A stretch of 64,000 nucleotides of DNA from Clostridium_AT stratigraminis (lineage in GTDB: Bacteria > Bacillota > Clostridia > Clostridiales > Clostridiaceae). The stretch is from NCBI RefSeq assembly GCF_045310675.1, contig NZ_JBJHZZ010000001.1, positions 558,001 to 622,000 of the forward strand, read 5' to 3'. Under the pieces are notes generated by a model. That model was not told where the DNA came from. It did not search any database and was given only the letters and a program-made list of their open reading frames with translations. A program made the position numbers and the translations under genes. Of this stretch, positions 43,470 through 50,598 are shown in pieces; position 1 is the stretch's first letter, and the number at the start of each line of letters is the position of its first letter.

Positions 43470-43719
43470 GATTTTAATTATTTAAAGGTAAAAACAAAAT
43501 CTTATGCTTTAATGCTGCAGGCAAAGAGTTTAGCTAAGGATACAGTACTTAAATCAGGACAGCAGCAGGAAGAGTGAGTATGTAAAAAAGCTTATCAATT
43601 TTACAAGTAATTTTAACCATATTCTTATCAGAAGACAATATGAGAAATTGGTTCATTATCTATACACAAAAGCAAAGGACTACCTAGATGATGGACAACT
43701 TAATAATAGTATACAATAA
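43470..43719 (+). pseudogene. Frame-disrupted gene remnant
   Basis: Two codon-like stretches in different frames: 43470-43577 (contains YALMLQAKSLAKDTVLKSG then TGA) and 43588-43719 (KLINFTSNFNHILIRRQYEK then a further coherent stretch to TAA). A terminator follows at 43724. The two pieces look like one helical, basic protein broken by frameshift. Family not recognised. Confidence 0.45.
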
Positions 43720-43723
43720 CATT

Positions 43724-43760
43724 AATCCCGTGGGAAACCTCGGGATTTTTTATTTTTTTA
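43724..43760 (+). terminator. Terminator after the remnant
   Basis: AATCCCG/CGGGATT stem around TGGGAAACCT, then TTTTTATTTTTTT. Its right arm is the start of repeat copy A. Confidence 0.75.
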
Positions 43761-43826
43761 AAAAATGTAAGTTTAATTCAGAATAAAATAATAACAGGTA
43801 GACATAATGGTTAAATATTGTTATGG
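43738..43826 (+). repeat. Internal repeat, copy A
   Basis: Starts CCTCGGGATTTTTTATT and continues through AGTTTAATTCAGAATAAAATA to GACATAATGGTTAAATATTG. Diverged copies follow at 44220-44303 and 45484-45544. Confidence 0.6.
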
Positions 43827-43852
43827 AACTTTATGGGACGTTTCTATAATAG

Positions 43853-43997
43853 TTGAATTATTATATATTTATGATATAATTATATAAAATAGTGTTATAT
43901 ATAATTTCTACCGGTTGGACAAACAGAAGTTTGATTCCAAGATATTTGTTTCTAGGGTGGGAAACTCTTATTTGAGTTTCCCATCTTTTTATTTTTT
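43853..43997 (+). promoter_or_regulatory. Promoter, structured leader and terminator (possible sRNA or attenuator)
   Basis: Promoter TTGAAT (43853-43858), 16-base spacer, TATAAT (43875-43880). The transcript would contain hairpin TTGGACAAAC/GTTTG-TCCAA (43915-43940) with AGAA loop, then an intrinsic terminator TGGGAAACTC/GAGTTTCCCA with TCTTTTTATTTTTT (43958-43997). A 42-codon membrane ORF starts 50 bases later without a promoter of its own that I can see. Confidence 0.55.
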
Positions 43998-44046
43998 GCC
44001 TAGTGTTCGAAGTTTGTTTGCAAATATCATTTAAGGGGAGAATGTA

Positions 44047-44175
44047 ATGGATATTAAAAGTATAATGATAACTATTCCTATTATTGTGGTAATAATAGGG
44101 GCTATTTATATAAATGTTATTTTACCTAAAAGGATTGAAAAAGAGCAAAGTGAAAAACAAAAAAAAGATAAATAA
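44047..44175 (+). CDS. Tiny single-helix membrane protein (42 aa)
   Basis: ATG 44047 with GGGGAG eight bases upstream opens 42 codons: a hydrophobic helix at about residues 6-26 (rich in I and V), then a lysine-rich tail (KRIEKEQSEKQKKDK). It lies after a promoter-hairpin-terminator arrangement, so expression may need read-through. The form resembles phage peptides or type I toxins; no family is recognised. Confidence 0.5.
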   Translation: MDIKSIMITIPIIVVIIGAIYINVILPKRIEKEQSEKQKKDK

Positions 44176-44219
44176 ATTATCTATGTAAATTAAATTTAGA
44201 ACACTAGACTAAATTTAAT

Positions 44220-44303
44220 CCTCGGGATTCTTTTATTTTCTAGAGGAATTGTAAATTGAATCAGAATATAATAACACTAAGACATAATGGCAAATAATTG
44301 TGA
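44220..44303 (+). repeat. Internal repeat, copy B
   Basis: CCTCGGGATTCTTTTATTTTC, then AATTGTAAATTGAATCAGAA and GACATAATGGCAAATAATTG, matching copies A and C with scattered changes. It follows the tiny membrane ORF. Confidence 0.6.
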
Positions 44304-44349
44304 TTCGAAAGTTACTTATTTAATACCTGACAAATAGTAATTTGTCATA

Positions 44350-44382
44350 AATAAAGAGACCGCCGAGGCAGCCTCTTTATTG
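44350..44382 (-). terminator. Terminator of the DUF2798 gene
   Basis: AATAAAGAG/CTCTTTATT stem with a GC-rich centre, at the 3' end of the minus-strand gene. Confidence 0.7.
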
Positions 44383-44874
44383 TTCAAATATACTTTTTTT
44401 ATCTTTAATCTTATGAATTTTTAACATAACCACTCTTGCTATTGGCTGCGCAATGAATGCCTCTACTGCAAAGGAAACTACGATATTACGTGGCCACTTA
44501 TAAAAGAACATTCGAATAGGCTCCATGCTCACTTGCCTATTTCCTATCCATGTACCAATTACAGTTAAAAATATTGACATAAAAAATACCGTACATAAAA
44601 TATTTATAGTAATATGTGAATTAAAACTGTCTCCTTTCTCTACTATTCTTGCTGTTAGCCATTCCGCGGGTTTATATGTAATTAAAACTAAGGCAATCAC
44701 GCAAACCCAAATAAAAGGAATTATTTTTATTGCATCTGCCCATACATACATATGGAACCCAACTTCAAAGCAAGTATTCAATGGTGCAATTATATTCACT
44801 GATATAACTGAAATAACTAACAAAAATAATGCAAACTCCTTCTGGTTTCTTGGTAATTTCATATAAAAGTCCAT
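44377..44874 (-). CDS. DUF2798 membrane protein
   Basis: A 165-aa integral membrane protein with four hydrophobic segments in two repeated halves (about residues 14-34, 50-70, 90-110, 125-145). The start MKLPRN and the repeated pattern ending PIARxVM are typical of DUF2798, a family of unknown function. ATG 44874 follows AGGGAG by about seven bases; a longer frame opens at 44910. It is the only intact sizeable gene in the tRNA-linked element. Confidence 0.75.
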   Translation of the reverse strand: MDFYMKLPRNQKEFALFLLVISVISVNIIAPLNTCFEVGFHMYVWADAIKIIPFIWVCVIALVLITYKPAEWLTARIVEKGDSFNSHITINILCTVFFMSIFLTVIGTWIGNRQVSMEPIRMFFYKWPRNIVVSFAVEAFIAQPIARVVMLKIHKIKDKKSIFEQ

Positions 44875-44925
44875 ATTATATCTCCCTATTTCCTTTGTGA
44901 AATAAAGCATTTAAGCAAAAAATAA

Positions 44926-44955
44926 AGCGTGAAACCAATTACTTGATTTCACGCT
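44926..44955 (-). promoter_or_regulatory. Inverted repeat upstream of the DUF2798 gene
   Basis: Perfect 9-bp arms AGCGTGAAA/TTTCACGCT with a 12-base spacer, about 50 bases before the start codon. Placement suits an operator or a leader hairpin. Confidence 0.45.
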
Positions 44956-45143
44956 GAACAATTATACGCGTTAATGCTTTTATACTATTTATTGTAAAGG
45001 CATTTTTTATTTTTTTCAAAAAAAAATTTAAAAAATTATTTAAAAATTTAATCTATGAAATACTATAAATGATTCAAATTCTAATTTGTATACTAGAATA
45101 AAATGAACATAGTATAAAGTTAAGTTAATTCATATTTTTATTA

Positions 45144-45517
45144 GAAGACTTCTTTAATTATGCCAGCGAGGAAGGAAATTTCTCTGATGAATTGAAGAAT
45201 TTGATTTATCTGAAGGCAAGAAATTTAATGAATAATAGAGTTCAAGGTGTTAATACTAAACTGCATATAATGCAATGAATTCAGGAGCTAACAGAACTAA
45301 AATTAATAATATAATTTCAAAGATTAATAAATATAAGGCAAATTATACTAAGGAATATAATTCATTTAAGGCTGGTTTTTCAAGTGCTTTTAACCAGAAG
45401 AAATATTCATCAAGTTTATACATTCAGAAAGACCATAAAAGTGTTTTTAGAATACCTGGCGAGATTGATATCTTGGGGAGAAGCCTCGGGATTTTTCTAT
45501 TTTTGAAGGAATTGTAA
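45144..45517 (+). pseudogene. Frame-disrupted gene remnant
   Basis: A first frame from 45144 reads EDFFNYASEEGNFSDELKNL onward to TGA at 45276; a second frame from 45275 continues 80 codons (NSGANRTKINNIISKINKYK...). The last dozen codons run into repeat copy C, so the real end is lost. Family not recognised. The preceding 44956-45143 is AT-rich with no visible feature. Confidence 0.4.
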
Positions 45518-45544
45518 GTTTAATGCAGAATATAATAATAACAG
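45484..45544 (+). repeat. Internal repeat, copy C
   Basis: CCTCGGGATTTTTCTATTTTT, then AATTGTAAGTTTAATGCAGA and ATAATAATAACAG; shorter than copies A and B, and lacks the GACATAATGG part. Confidence 0.6.
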
Positions 45545-45569
45545 TTTGCTCCACTTGGAAGGTGAAAAA

Positions 45570-45832
45570 ATGAAAATACTAGCTACACCTATAGATATGG
45601 CTTGCTGGTTTGAGAAAACGGGTACACCGCATCCAGTTAGATTTAAACCCATAACTGAGGATGAAAGCGAAGTAGTATTTAAAGTTGATAAAGTAAAACT
45701 TATAGACAAAGAGAAAATAGCAGGCAATGAAATGCTAATATTTAAGTGCCAGAGTGCAATAAATAATCAGCAAAGACTATTGAATTAAAGTATGAGCTTA
45801 GGAGATGCAAGTGGATCCTTTGGAAGATATAA
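45570..45832 (+). pseudogene. Small protein gene with a C-terminal frameshift
   Basis: ATG 45570 after GGAAGGTGA opens MKILATPIDMACWFEKTGTP and stops at 45788. Shifting by one base near 45762-45770 continues into AKTIELKYELRRCKWILWKI and a stop at 45830-45832. I recall small clostridial proteins with this start and this KxELxxCKWIL-type end, so a single-base indel is the likely cause. Function unknown. Confidence 0.6.
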
Positions 45833-45936
45833 AGTGGAAGGGTATTAGCAAAAATTTTTATAAAAACCTATTTTACTTACTTTAAGAAATTAGTATAATA
45901 ATAAATATAAATAATAGAATACAAAGGAAGGAATAT

Positions 45937-46304
45937 ATGAGTTTTTTTGGAAACTTAGCACAAAAATATTAGTTATTTTATTTATTTTTCAAGCTATGCT
46001 TCCCTTTAGCTTTACACAAAACTTTTCTAAAGCTAATGTTGGAACTAATGGGGCTATAATAACTTCGGTTAAGGTCGACCAAAGTTCAGTTATTATACAA
46101 AGTCAAAGGAAGTTTGTTCAATTTAATTATAGTTATATTGATTTCTTTTACAAAACCTTCTTTTTAGCAATAGCGTATTTCAGTATAAAATCTATCATTA
46201 TATATAGAGAACCAATTATAGATTTAAGAACCAAAATATATATATTTAAATCTCCAATTTTATATGGGAGTAACTGCATTACAAAGCCTTCTTTTTTTGA
46301 ATAA
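45937..46304 (+). pseudogene. Secreted protein gene frameshifted in a T-run
   Basis: ATG 45937 (after AAGGAAGGA) stops at codon 12, but one base more or less in the seven-T run at 45942-45948 would join it to a frame beginning WKLSTKILVILFIFQAMLPF, a good signal peptide, followed by a domain of about 80 residues (ANVGTNGAIITSVKVDQSSV). The last 50 residues look low in quality, so the 3' part may also be damaged. Indel error or phase variation are alternatives to true decay. Confidence 0.5.
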
Positions 46305-46327
46305 AAAATAAAGGAGAAGGTGGGAAA

Positions 46328-46423
46328 ATGGATTCTAGCAGTATAGTAGTATTAATAGTTGTAGGAATATTTGGTGTTGGTGGAGTAGTAGCTATGGCTA
46401 TGTCTTCACGAAAAGGCAAATAG
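46328..46423 (+). CDS. Tiny membrane peptide (31 aa)
   Basis: ATG 46328 with AAGGAGAAGG upstream opens 31 codons: a hydrophobic, glycine-rich helix at about residues 5-25 (VVLIVVGIFGVGGVVAMAM) and the basic end SSRKGK. The good ribosome binding site supports translation. No family recognised. Confidence 0.5.
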   Translation: MDSSSIVVLIVVGIFGVGGVVAMAMSSRKGK

Positions 46424-46507
46424 AAATTTTGTAATCCAAAAATAATTAGAATAGCAGCTATGGTTTTTGCTGTAATATCAATACTTTCTAGATAGTTATT
46501 AATTTCA

Positions 46508-46545
46508 AATAAAGCTCTGATTACTCAGGACTTTATTTTTTATTA
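46508..46545 (+). terminator. Hairpin terminator
   Basis: AATAAAG-CTG/CAG-CTTTATT stem around ATTACT, then TTTTTATTATT. The stretch 46424-46507 holds nothing else I can support. Confidence 0.6.
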
Positions 46546-46708
46546 TTAAATTACGAATATATGGTTGCATCGAAATTTAAAAAGTGGTAATATGGAAATT
46601 ACCAACATCTCTAATTTAAAAATCCTTGTTGCAAACAAAAAATTATATAAAATTTAGTTATGTGGTACATTAATGGAAAATGGGGAATCTAAATAGTCTT
46701 ATAAAGGA

Positions 46709-46906
46709 TTGAAAGCATTTTTGATATTAAATGATATTAGCAGAAAAGAACTTGCTGAAACTATGAAGATTAGCACAAGAGCACTTAATAATAAGTTAAA
46801 TGGATATTCAGATTTTACATTTAATGAAGTTATGATATTTTGTAATAAATATAACAGCTGTAGTGATATATTTTCAACAAATTCAAAAATCAAAAAACTA
46901 AAATAA
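46709..46906 (+). CDS. Small XRE-type helix-turn-helix protein
   Basis: A 65-aa protein with a recognisable Cro/CI-like helix-turn-helix: SRKELAETMKISTRALNNKL at about residues 11-30, then NGYSDFTFNEVMIF. Typical of phage regulators. The only start in frame is TTG 46709, which touches the AAAGGA ribosome-binding-like sequence, so the 5' end may be truncated. It is the last gene before tRNA-Trp, on the element side. Confidence 0.6.
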   Translation: MKAFLILNDISRKELAETMKISTRALNNKLNGYSDFTFNEVMIFCNKYNSCSDIFSTNSKIKKLK

Positions 46907-46991
46907 AAGAGTAGAAATTATTTTCTACTCTTTTTAAATTCCGGTTTCAAACATTCTGTCCGTTTTTTGTCCGGTATTAATTTTAAGAATG

Positions 46992-47066
46992 TGGCAGGGG
47001 TACTAGGACTCGAACCTAGGCCAACGGTTTTGGAGACCGCTACTCTGCCAACTGAGCTATACCCCT
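46992..47066 (-). tRNA. tRNA-Trp (CCA anticodon)
   Basis: Read on the minus strand: AGGGGTA acceptor arm (47060-47066), D-arm GCTCAGTTGGCAGAGT, anticodon loop CTCCAAA with anticodon CCA, T-arm GGTTCGAGTC, acceptor TACCCCT, discriminator G and an encoded CCA end (46992-46994). It is the insertion target of the element at 43467-46991. Confidence 0.95.
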
Positions 47067-47192
47067 AAGACAAGAAATATTATATAACATGATTAATAAA
47101 AAAGCAACAGTTTTTAAATATAATATTTTAAATATATTTCATTAAAAAATTGTGGTAAAATGGTAATAGAAAATTGATGGAGAGGATAACAT

Positions 47193-47399
47193 ATGAGAAA
47201 GAATAAAAATTTTGCATTTTTAATACTAATAATTGGTGTTTTAGGGCTTGCAGCAACAGCATATTTTATAATAAATTCATATTTCAAAGCTAAAAATATG
47301 GAGGCACTTTTGAAACCTGTGGCCATTGGTTTTATTCCGTTTTTTATATCCTTTGCGTTTTTGAGAATAGGAATAGATGGATTGATTAAAAAAAAATAG
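47193..47399 (+). CDS. Small two-helix membrane protein
   Basis: A 68-aa protein with hydrophobic segments at about residues 7-28 and 43-60 and basic ends. GAGAGGAT precedes the ATG by about five bases. No family recognised. It is followed after 54 bases by the FAD-dependent oxidoreductase and could share its transcript. Confidence 0.6.
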   Translation: MRKNKNFAFLILIIGVLGLAATAYFIINSYFKAKNMEALLKPVAIGFIPFFISFAFLRIGIDGLIKKK

Positions 47400-47453
47400 C
47401 TAATTTACATTTCTAGAAAAATGCTAACATTCATAAAGAAATGAGAGGATATT

Positions 47454-48728
47454 ATGCATAATTTTGATATAGTTATTATAGGTGGAGGTCCTGCTGGGCT
47501 TTCAGCAGCTATAGCAGCAAAGGAGAAGGAAGTTCAAAAGGTATTACTAATAGAAAGAGAAAACGAACTTGGCGGAGCTTTAAATTATTCTATTCATTGT
47601 GGCTTTGAAAGAATTAAGGATAATAAGACGCTGACAGGACCGGAATTTGCACAAAACCTTATAGATAAAGCAAATAAACTTAATGTTTCTTATATATTAA
47701 ATACTGAAGTAATTGATATTTCTAAGGACAAGGCAATTACAGCAGTAAATGAAAATGGAATATTGGAAATTGGTGCAAAAACAATTGTTATAGCCCTTGG
47801 AGGAAGAGAAAAGCCGAAGGGAACAATTAATATTCAAGGAAAAAGCTGTGCTGGAATTTTTACTGCTGGAGCTGCTCAAAGATTTATCGTTAATGAAGGA
47901 TATATGCCTGGTAAACAAGTAGTTATTATTGGATCTGGGGATACTGGACTAATTGCTGCGAAGAGAATGGTTCTTGAAGGAGCTTCTATTAAATCAATAA
48001 TTGAAAGAGCATTTTTTCCAAAGGGATCAAAGAAAAACATTAAGGAGTGTATTAATGATTTAGACATTCCACTAAAACTTGGATATAAGGCTATAGATAT
48101 AAGAGGTAAAGACAGAGTTGAAGGAGTAACTATTATAAAAGTAGATAATGATAATACAGCTATTATTGGCACAGAAGAATATATACCTTGTAATACTGTA
48201 ATTTTATCTATGGGTCTTCAACCCGAAAATGAACTACTAAAAAAGGTTGGTATTAATATTTCAAATTCAACAAATGGCACAATTATTGATGAAGAACTTA
48301 ACACAAGCATAGAAGGCATATTTGCCTGCGGCAATGTAATTAACATTCATAACACGGTAGAATATATAGTAAAGGAAGGCTATAAGGCAGGAGAAAATGC
48401 TGCAGATTTTTGTACAGGTAAGATTTTTTCTGCAGATAGAATCGAAGTTTATGAAGGCGAAGGCATAAAATATGCTGTACCTAAATTTATTAATTTAGAC
48501 AAATTGGATGAAAAGGTAAATATAAGCTTCAAAACCGATAAATTATATAAATCTTCCTCGGCAGTCTTATATATTAATAATAATAAGATACAAGAAATAT
48601 TTAAAGAAGAATTCTCCCCTGGTGATATAGAAACCATAATATTAGATAAGAAACATTTAAAAACAGATGAAGGAAACATTAGTATTGTAATTAAAATTGA
48701 GAATATGCAAGGACAGAAGGTTAATTAG
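47454..48728 (+). CDS. NAD(P)/FAD-dependent oxidoreductase
   Basis: A 424-aa flavoenzyme of the pyridine-nucleotide disulfide reductase fold: FAD dinucleotide loop IIGGGPAGLSAAIAA at residues 8-22, second nucleotide loop VVIIGSGDTGLIAAKRM near 156-172, and the FAD-closing SIEGIFACGNV near 285. The early ALNYSIHCGFERI and LTGPEFAQNLI match the clostridial oxidoreductase that usually lies with a GlpA-like gene and a DUF1667 gene; both partners are absent here. Substrate unknown. Confidence 0.8.
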   Translation: MHNFDIVIIGGGPAGLSAAIAAKEKEVQKVLLIERENELGGALNYSIHCGFERIKDNKTLTGPEFAQNLIDKANKLNVSYILNTEVIDISKDKAITAVNENGILEIGAKTIVIALGGREKPKGTINIQGKSCAGIFTAGAAQRFIVNEGYMPGKQVVIIGSGDTGLIAAKRMVLEGASIKSIIERAFFPKGSKKNIKECINDLDIPLKLGYKAIDIRGKDRVEGVTIIKVDNDNTAIIGTEEYIPCNTVILSMGLQPENELLKKVGINISNSTNGTIIDEELNTSIEGIFACGNVINIHNTVEYIVKEGYKAGENAADFCTGKIFSADRIEVYEGEGIKYAVPKFINLDKLDEKVNISFKTDKLYKSSSAVLYINNNKIQEIFKEEFSPGDIETIILDKKHLKTDEGNISIVIKIENMQGQKVN

Positions 48729-48740
48729 CCCTCTGTCTTT

Positions 48741-49367
48741 CTACTTAAAAAGCTTTTTAAAACAATCTTTACAAATTACCATTTTACCTTTATTGGCAGT
48801 TATAACACTGCTTGTACTTATAGACTTTTCACATATTTCACATACCTTTAAACTTTTTTCTTTTTCAGTTTTTTTGCCTCGAATTCCGAGAGCTCCCTTT
48901 TTATTACTTGGAGGATTGTATATTATTGCCTCCTTTTCATGTTCATTTTTGATTATATTATAATCCATAGAATATGTACTTTCGCTATATAACTCCAGTT
49001 CAAATCTTGGGTTAATTGAATCATAAAACTCCTCTATTATAAGCCTTCTGACTTGAGCATCATTTACTATAAGGCCGCTTTTTTCTATTCCATCAAAAAT
49101 ACTCTTCGTAATGTTATTTGTATCCGGATGTCTAAGTTTGCTTTTGTAGTAGACTTTAAGTACTGCAATAAGAGCTTCAGACAGTACTATACCAGGATTT
49201 TGTGATCTGGCTTCATAGGCAATTTCCTCTTCATATAAGGCATATCTGTCGTGATATTTACCAGAATTATATGGAAGTATAGCCCGACCTTTAAGATTAA
49301 AGAGCTTAAAATTAGATTTTGATATTGGAGAACCCTTTACTACAACTCGCGCATAACGATTATTCAT
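48741..49367 (-). CDS. RusA-like protein with C-terminal zinc-finger motif
   Basis: A 208-aa protein. The first 130 residues fit the RusA Holliday-junction resolvase family: VVVKGSPISKSN at the start and RHPDTNNITKSIFDGI...VNDAQVRRLIIEEFYD. The family's catalytic PDxDN reads PDTNN, so the second aspartate is N. The C-terminus adds a likely zinc ribbon, CEIC...CKDC. AGGAGC precedes the ATG. Usually a phage gene; here it borders the accessory region and is divergent from tsaD. Confidence 0.7.
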   Translation of the reverse strand: MNNRYARVVVKGSPISKSNFKLFNLKGRAILPYNSGKYHDRYALYEEEIAYEARSQNPGIVLSEALIAVLKVYYKSKLRHPDTNNITKSIFDGIEKSGLIVNDAQVRRLIIEEFYDSINPRFELELYSESTYSMDYNIIKNEHEKEAIIYNPPSNKKGALGIRGKKTEKEKSLKVCEICEKSISTSSVITANKGKMVICKDCFKKLFK

Positions 49368-49457
49368 AATTTGCTCCTTTTTTGTAAGATATACATTTGA
49401 TTATAACATATATTTTTGTGTATAATAAAATTTAGTTATACAAAAGGGAGTGTTCTT

Positions 49458-50477
49458 ATGAAGGACTTAAAAATACTTGCAATAGAAAGCAGCTGTGATG
49501 AGACCTCAGCTGCAATAGTGGTAAATGGAAGACAGGTTCTTTCAAATATAATCTCCTCACAAATTGATATTCATACCAAATTTGGTGGGGTTGTACCTGA
49601 GGTTGCCTCAAGGAAGCACATTGAGGTAATAAGTAAGGTAGTAGAAGAGGCCTTAGATAAGGCAAATGTAACCTTTGAGGATTTAGATGCCATTGGAGTG
49701 ACATATGGCCCAGGACTTGTTGGAGCATTATTAGTTGGGCTTCAGTATGCAAAGGCCTTAGCTTATGCATTAAATAAACCTCTTATTGGGGTAAATCATA
49801 TAGAAGGACATATTTGTGCAAACTTTATAGAGCATCAGGAGCTTAAACCACCCTTTGTATGCCTTGTAGTTTCGGGAGGACATACATTTATCGTCTATAT
49901 GAAGGACTTTGGAGATTTTGAAGTTATCGGAAAGACTAGGGACGATGCAGCAGGGGAAGCCTACGATAAGGTTGCTAGAGCTATTGGACTTGGATATCCA
50001 GGAGGTCCTAAAATAGATAAAATATCAAAAGAGGGAAATGAAGATGCAATAAAGTTTCCAAGGGCTAATTTTCATGATGATTCTTTAGATTTTTCATTTA
50101 GCGGCTTAAAGTCTGCTGTACTTAATTATTTAAATAAAATGGAAATGACTAAACAGGAAATAAACAGGGCAGATGTAGCTGCATCCTTTCAAAAGGCTTT
50201 AGTTGGTGTGCTAGTTGATAATGTAATTAAAACTTGTAAAATGAGAAATGTTTCTAAGATTGCAGTTGCAGGTGGAGTTGCCTCTAATTCCAAGCTTAGA
50301 GAAACTCTAATAGAGGAAGGAAGTAAAAATGGCATTGAAGTATTGTTTCCATCTCCAATATTATGCACAGACAATGCAGCTATGATTGGAAGTGCGGCTT
50401 ATTTTGAATTTATAAAGGGAAACACTGCTGATCTATCACTTAATGCCATTCCTAATTTAAAGCTTGGTGAGAGATAA
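49458..50477 (+). CDS. tsaD: tRNA threonylcarbamoyltransferase TsaD
   Basis: Catalytic subunit that transfers the threonylcarbamoyl group to A37 of ANN-decoding tRNAs, with TsaB and TsaE. The 339-aa protein has IESSCDETSAA at the N-terminus, the metal-binding NHIEGHICA, VSGGHTFIV, and the late CTDNAAMIGSAAY. ATG 49458 follows AAGGGAG; the frame opens 14 codons earlier without a ribosome binding site. A possible promoter, TTGATT-18-TATAAT, lies about 40 bases upstream. Confidence 0.96.
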   Translation: MKDLKILAIESSCDETSAAIVVNGRQVLSNIISSQIDIHTKFGGVVPEVASRKHIEVISKVVEEALDKANVTFEDLDAIGVTYGPGLVGALLVGLQYAKALAYALNKPLIGVNHIEGHICANFIEHQELKPPFVCLVVSGGHTFIVYMKDFGDFEVIGKTRDDAAGEAYDKVARAIGLGYPGGPKIDKISKEGNEDAIKFPRANFHDDSLDFSFSGLKSAVLNYLNKMEMTKQEINRADVAASFQKALVGVLVDNVIKTCKMRNVSKIAVAGGVASNSKLRETLIEEGSKNGIEVLFPSPILCTDNAAMIGSAAYFEFIKGNTADLSLNAIPNLKLGER

Positions 50478-50510
50478 TATTCTTAGGTTTAATATTAAAT
50501 GTTATTAAAT

Positions 50511-50598
50511 AAAAAGGAAGAGTCTTTAAAATGCACAGCAAATGTTAGATAAAAGTTAACTAATATTTGCTATGCATTTCATTTAGACCTTCCTTTTG
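50511..50598. terminator. Long bidirectional hairpin between tsaD and the HD-GYP gene
   Basis: AAAAGGAAGAGTCTTTAAAATGCA pairs imperfectly with the segment ending in TTAGACCTTCCTTTT, with an inner AGCAAAT/ATTTGCT stem. It separates convergent genes. Confidence 0.7.

Larger units (their letters stand above)
43467..46991. mobile_element. Remnant of an element integrated at tRNA-Trp (about 3.5 kb)
   Basis: Bounded on the right by intact tRNA-Trp and on the left by the 44-bp decayed copy of its 3' half, with the tRNA's likely terminator beyond that. Inside are tiny ORFs, at least three frameshifted genes, a three-copy repeat, a DUF2798 membrane protein and a small HTH protein. No integrase is left, so it is decayed and immobile by itself. 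Alternative: decay of one copy in a tandem tRNA pair. Confidence 0.6.
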
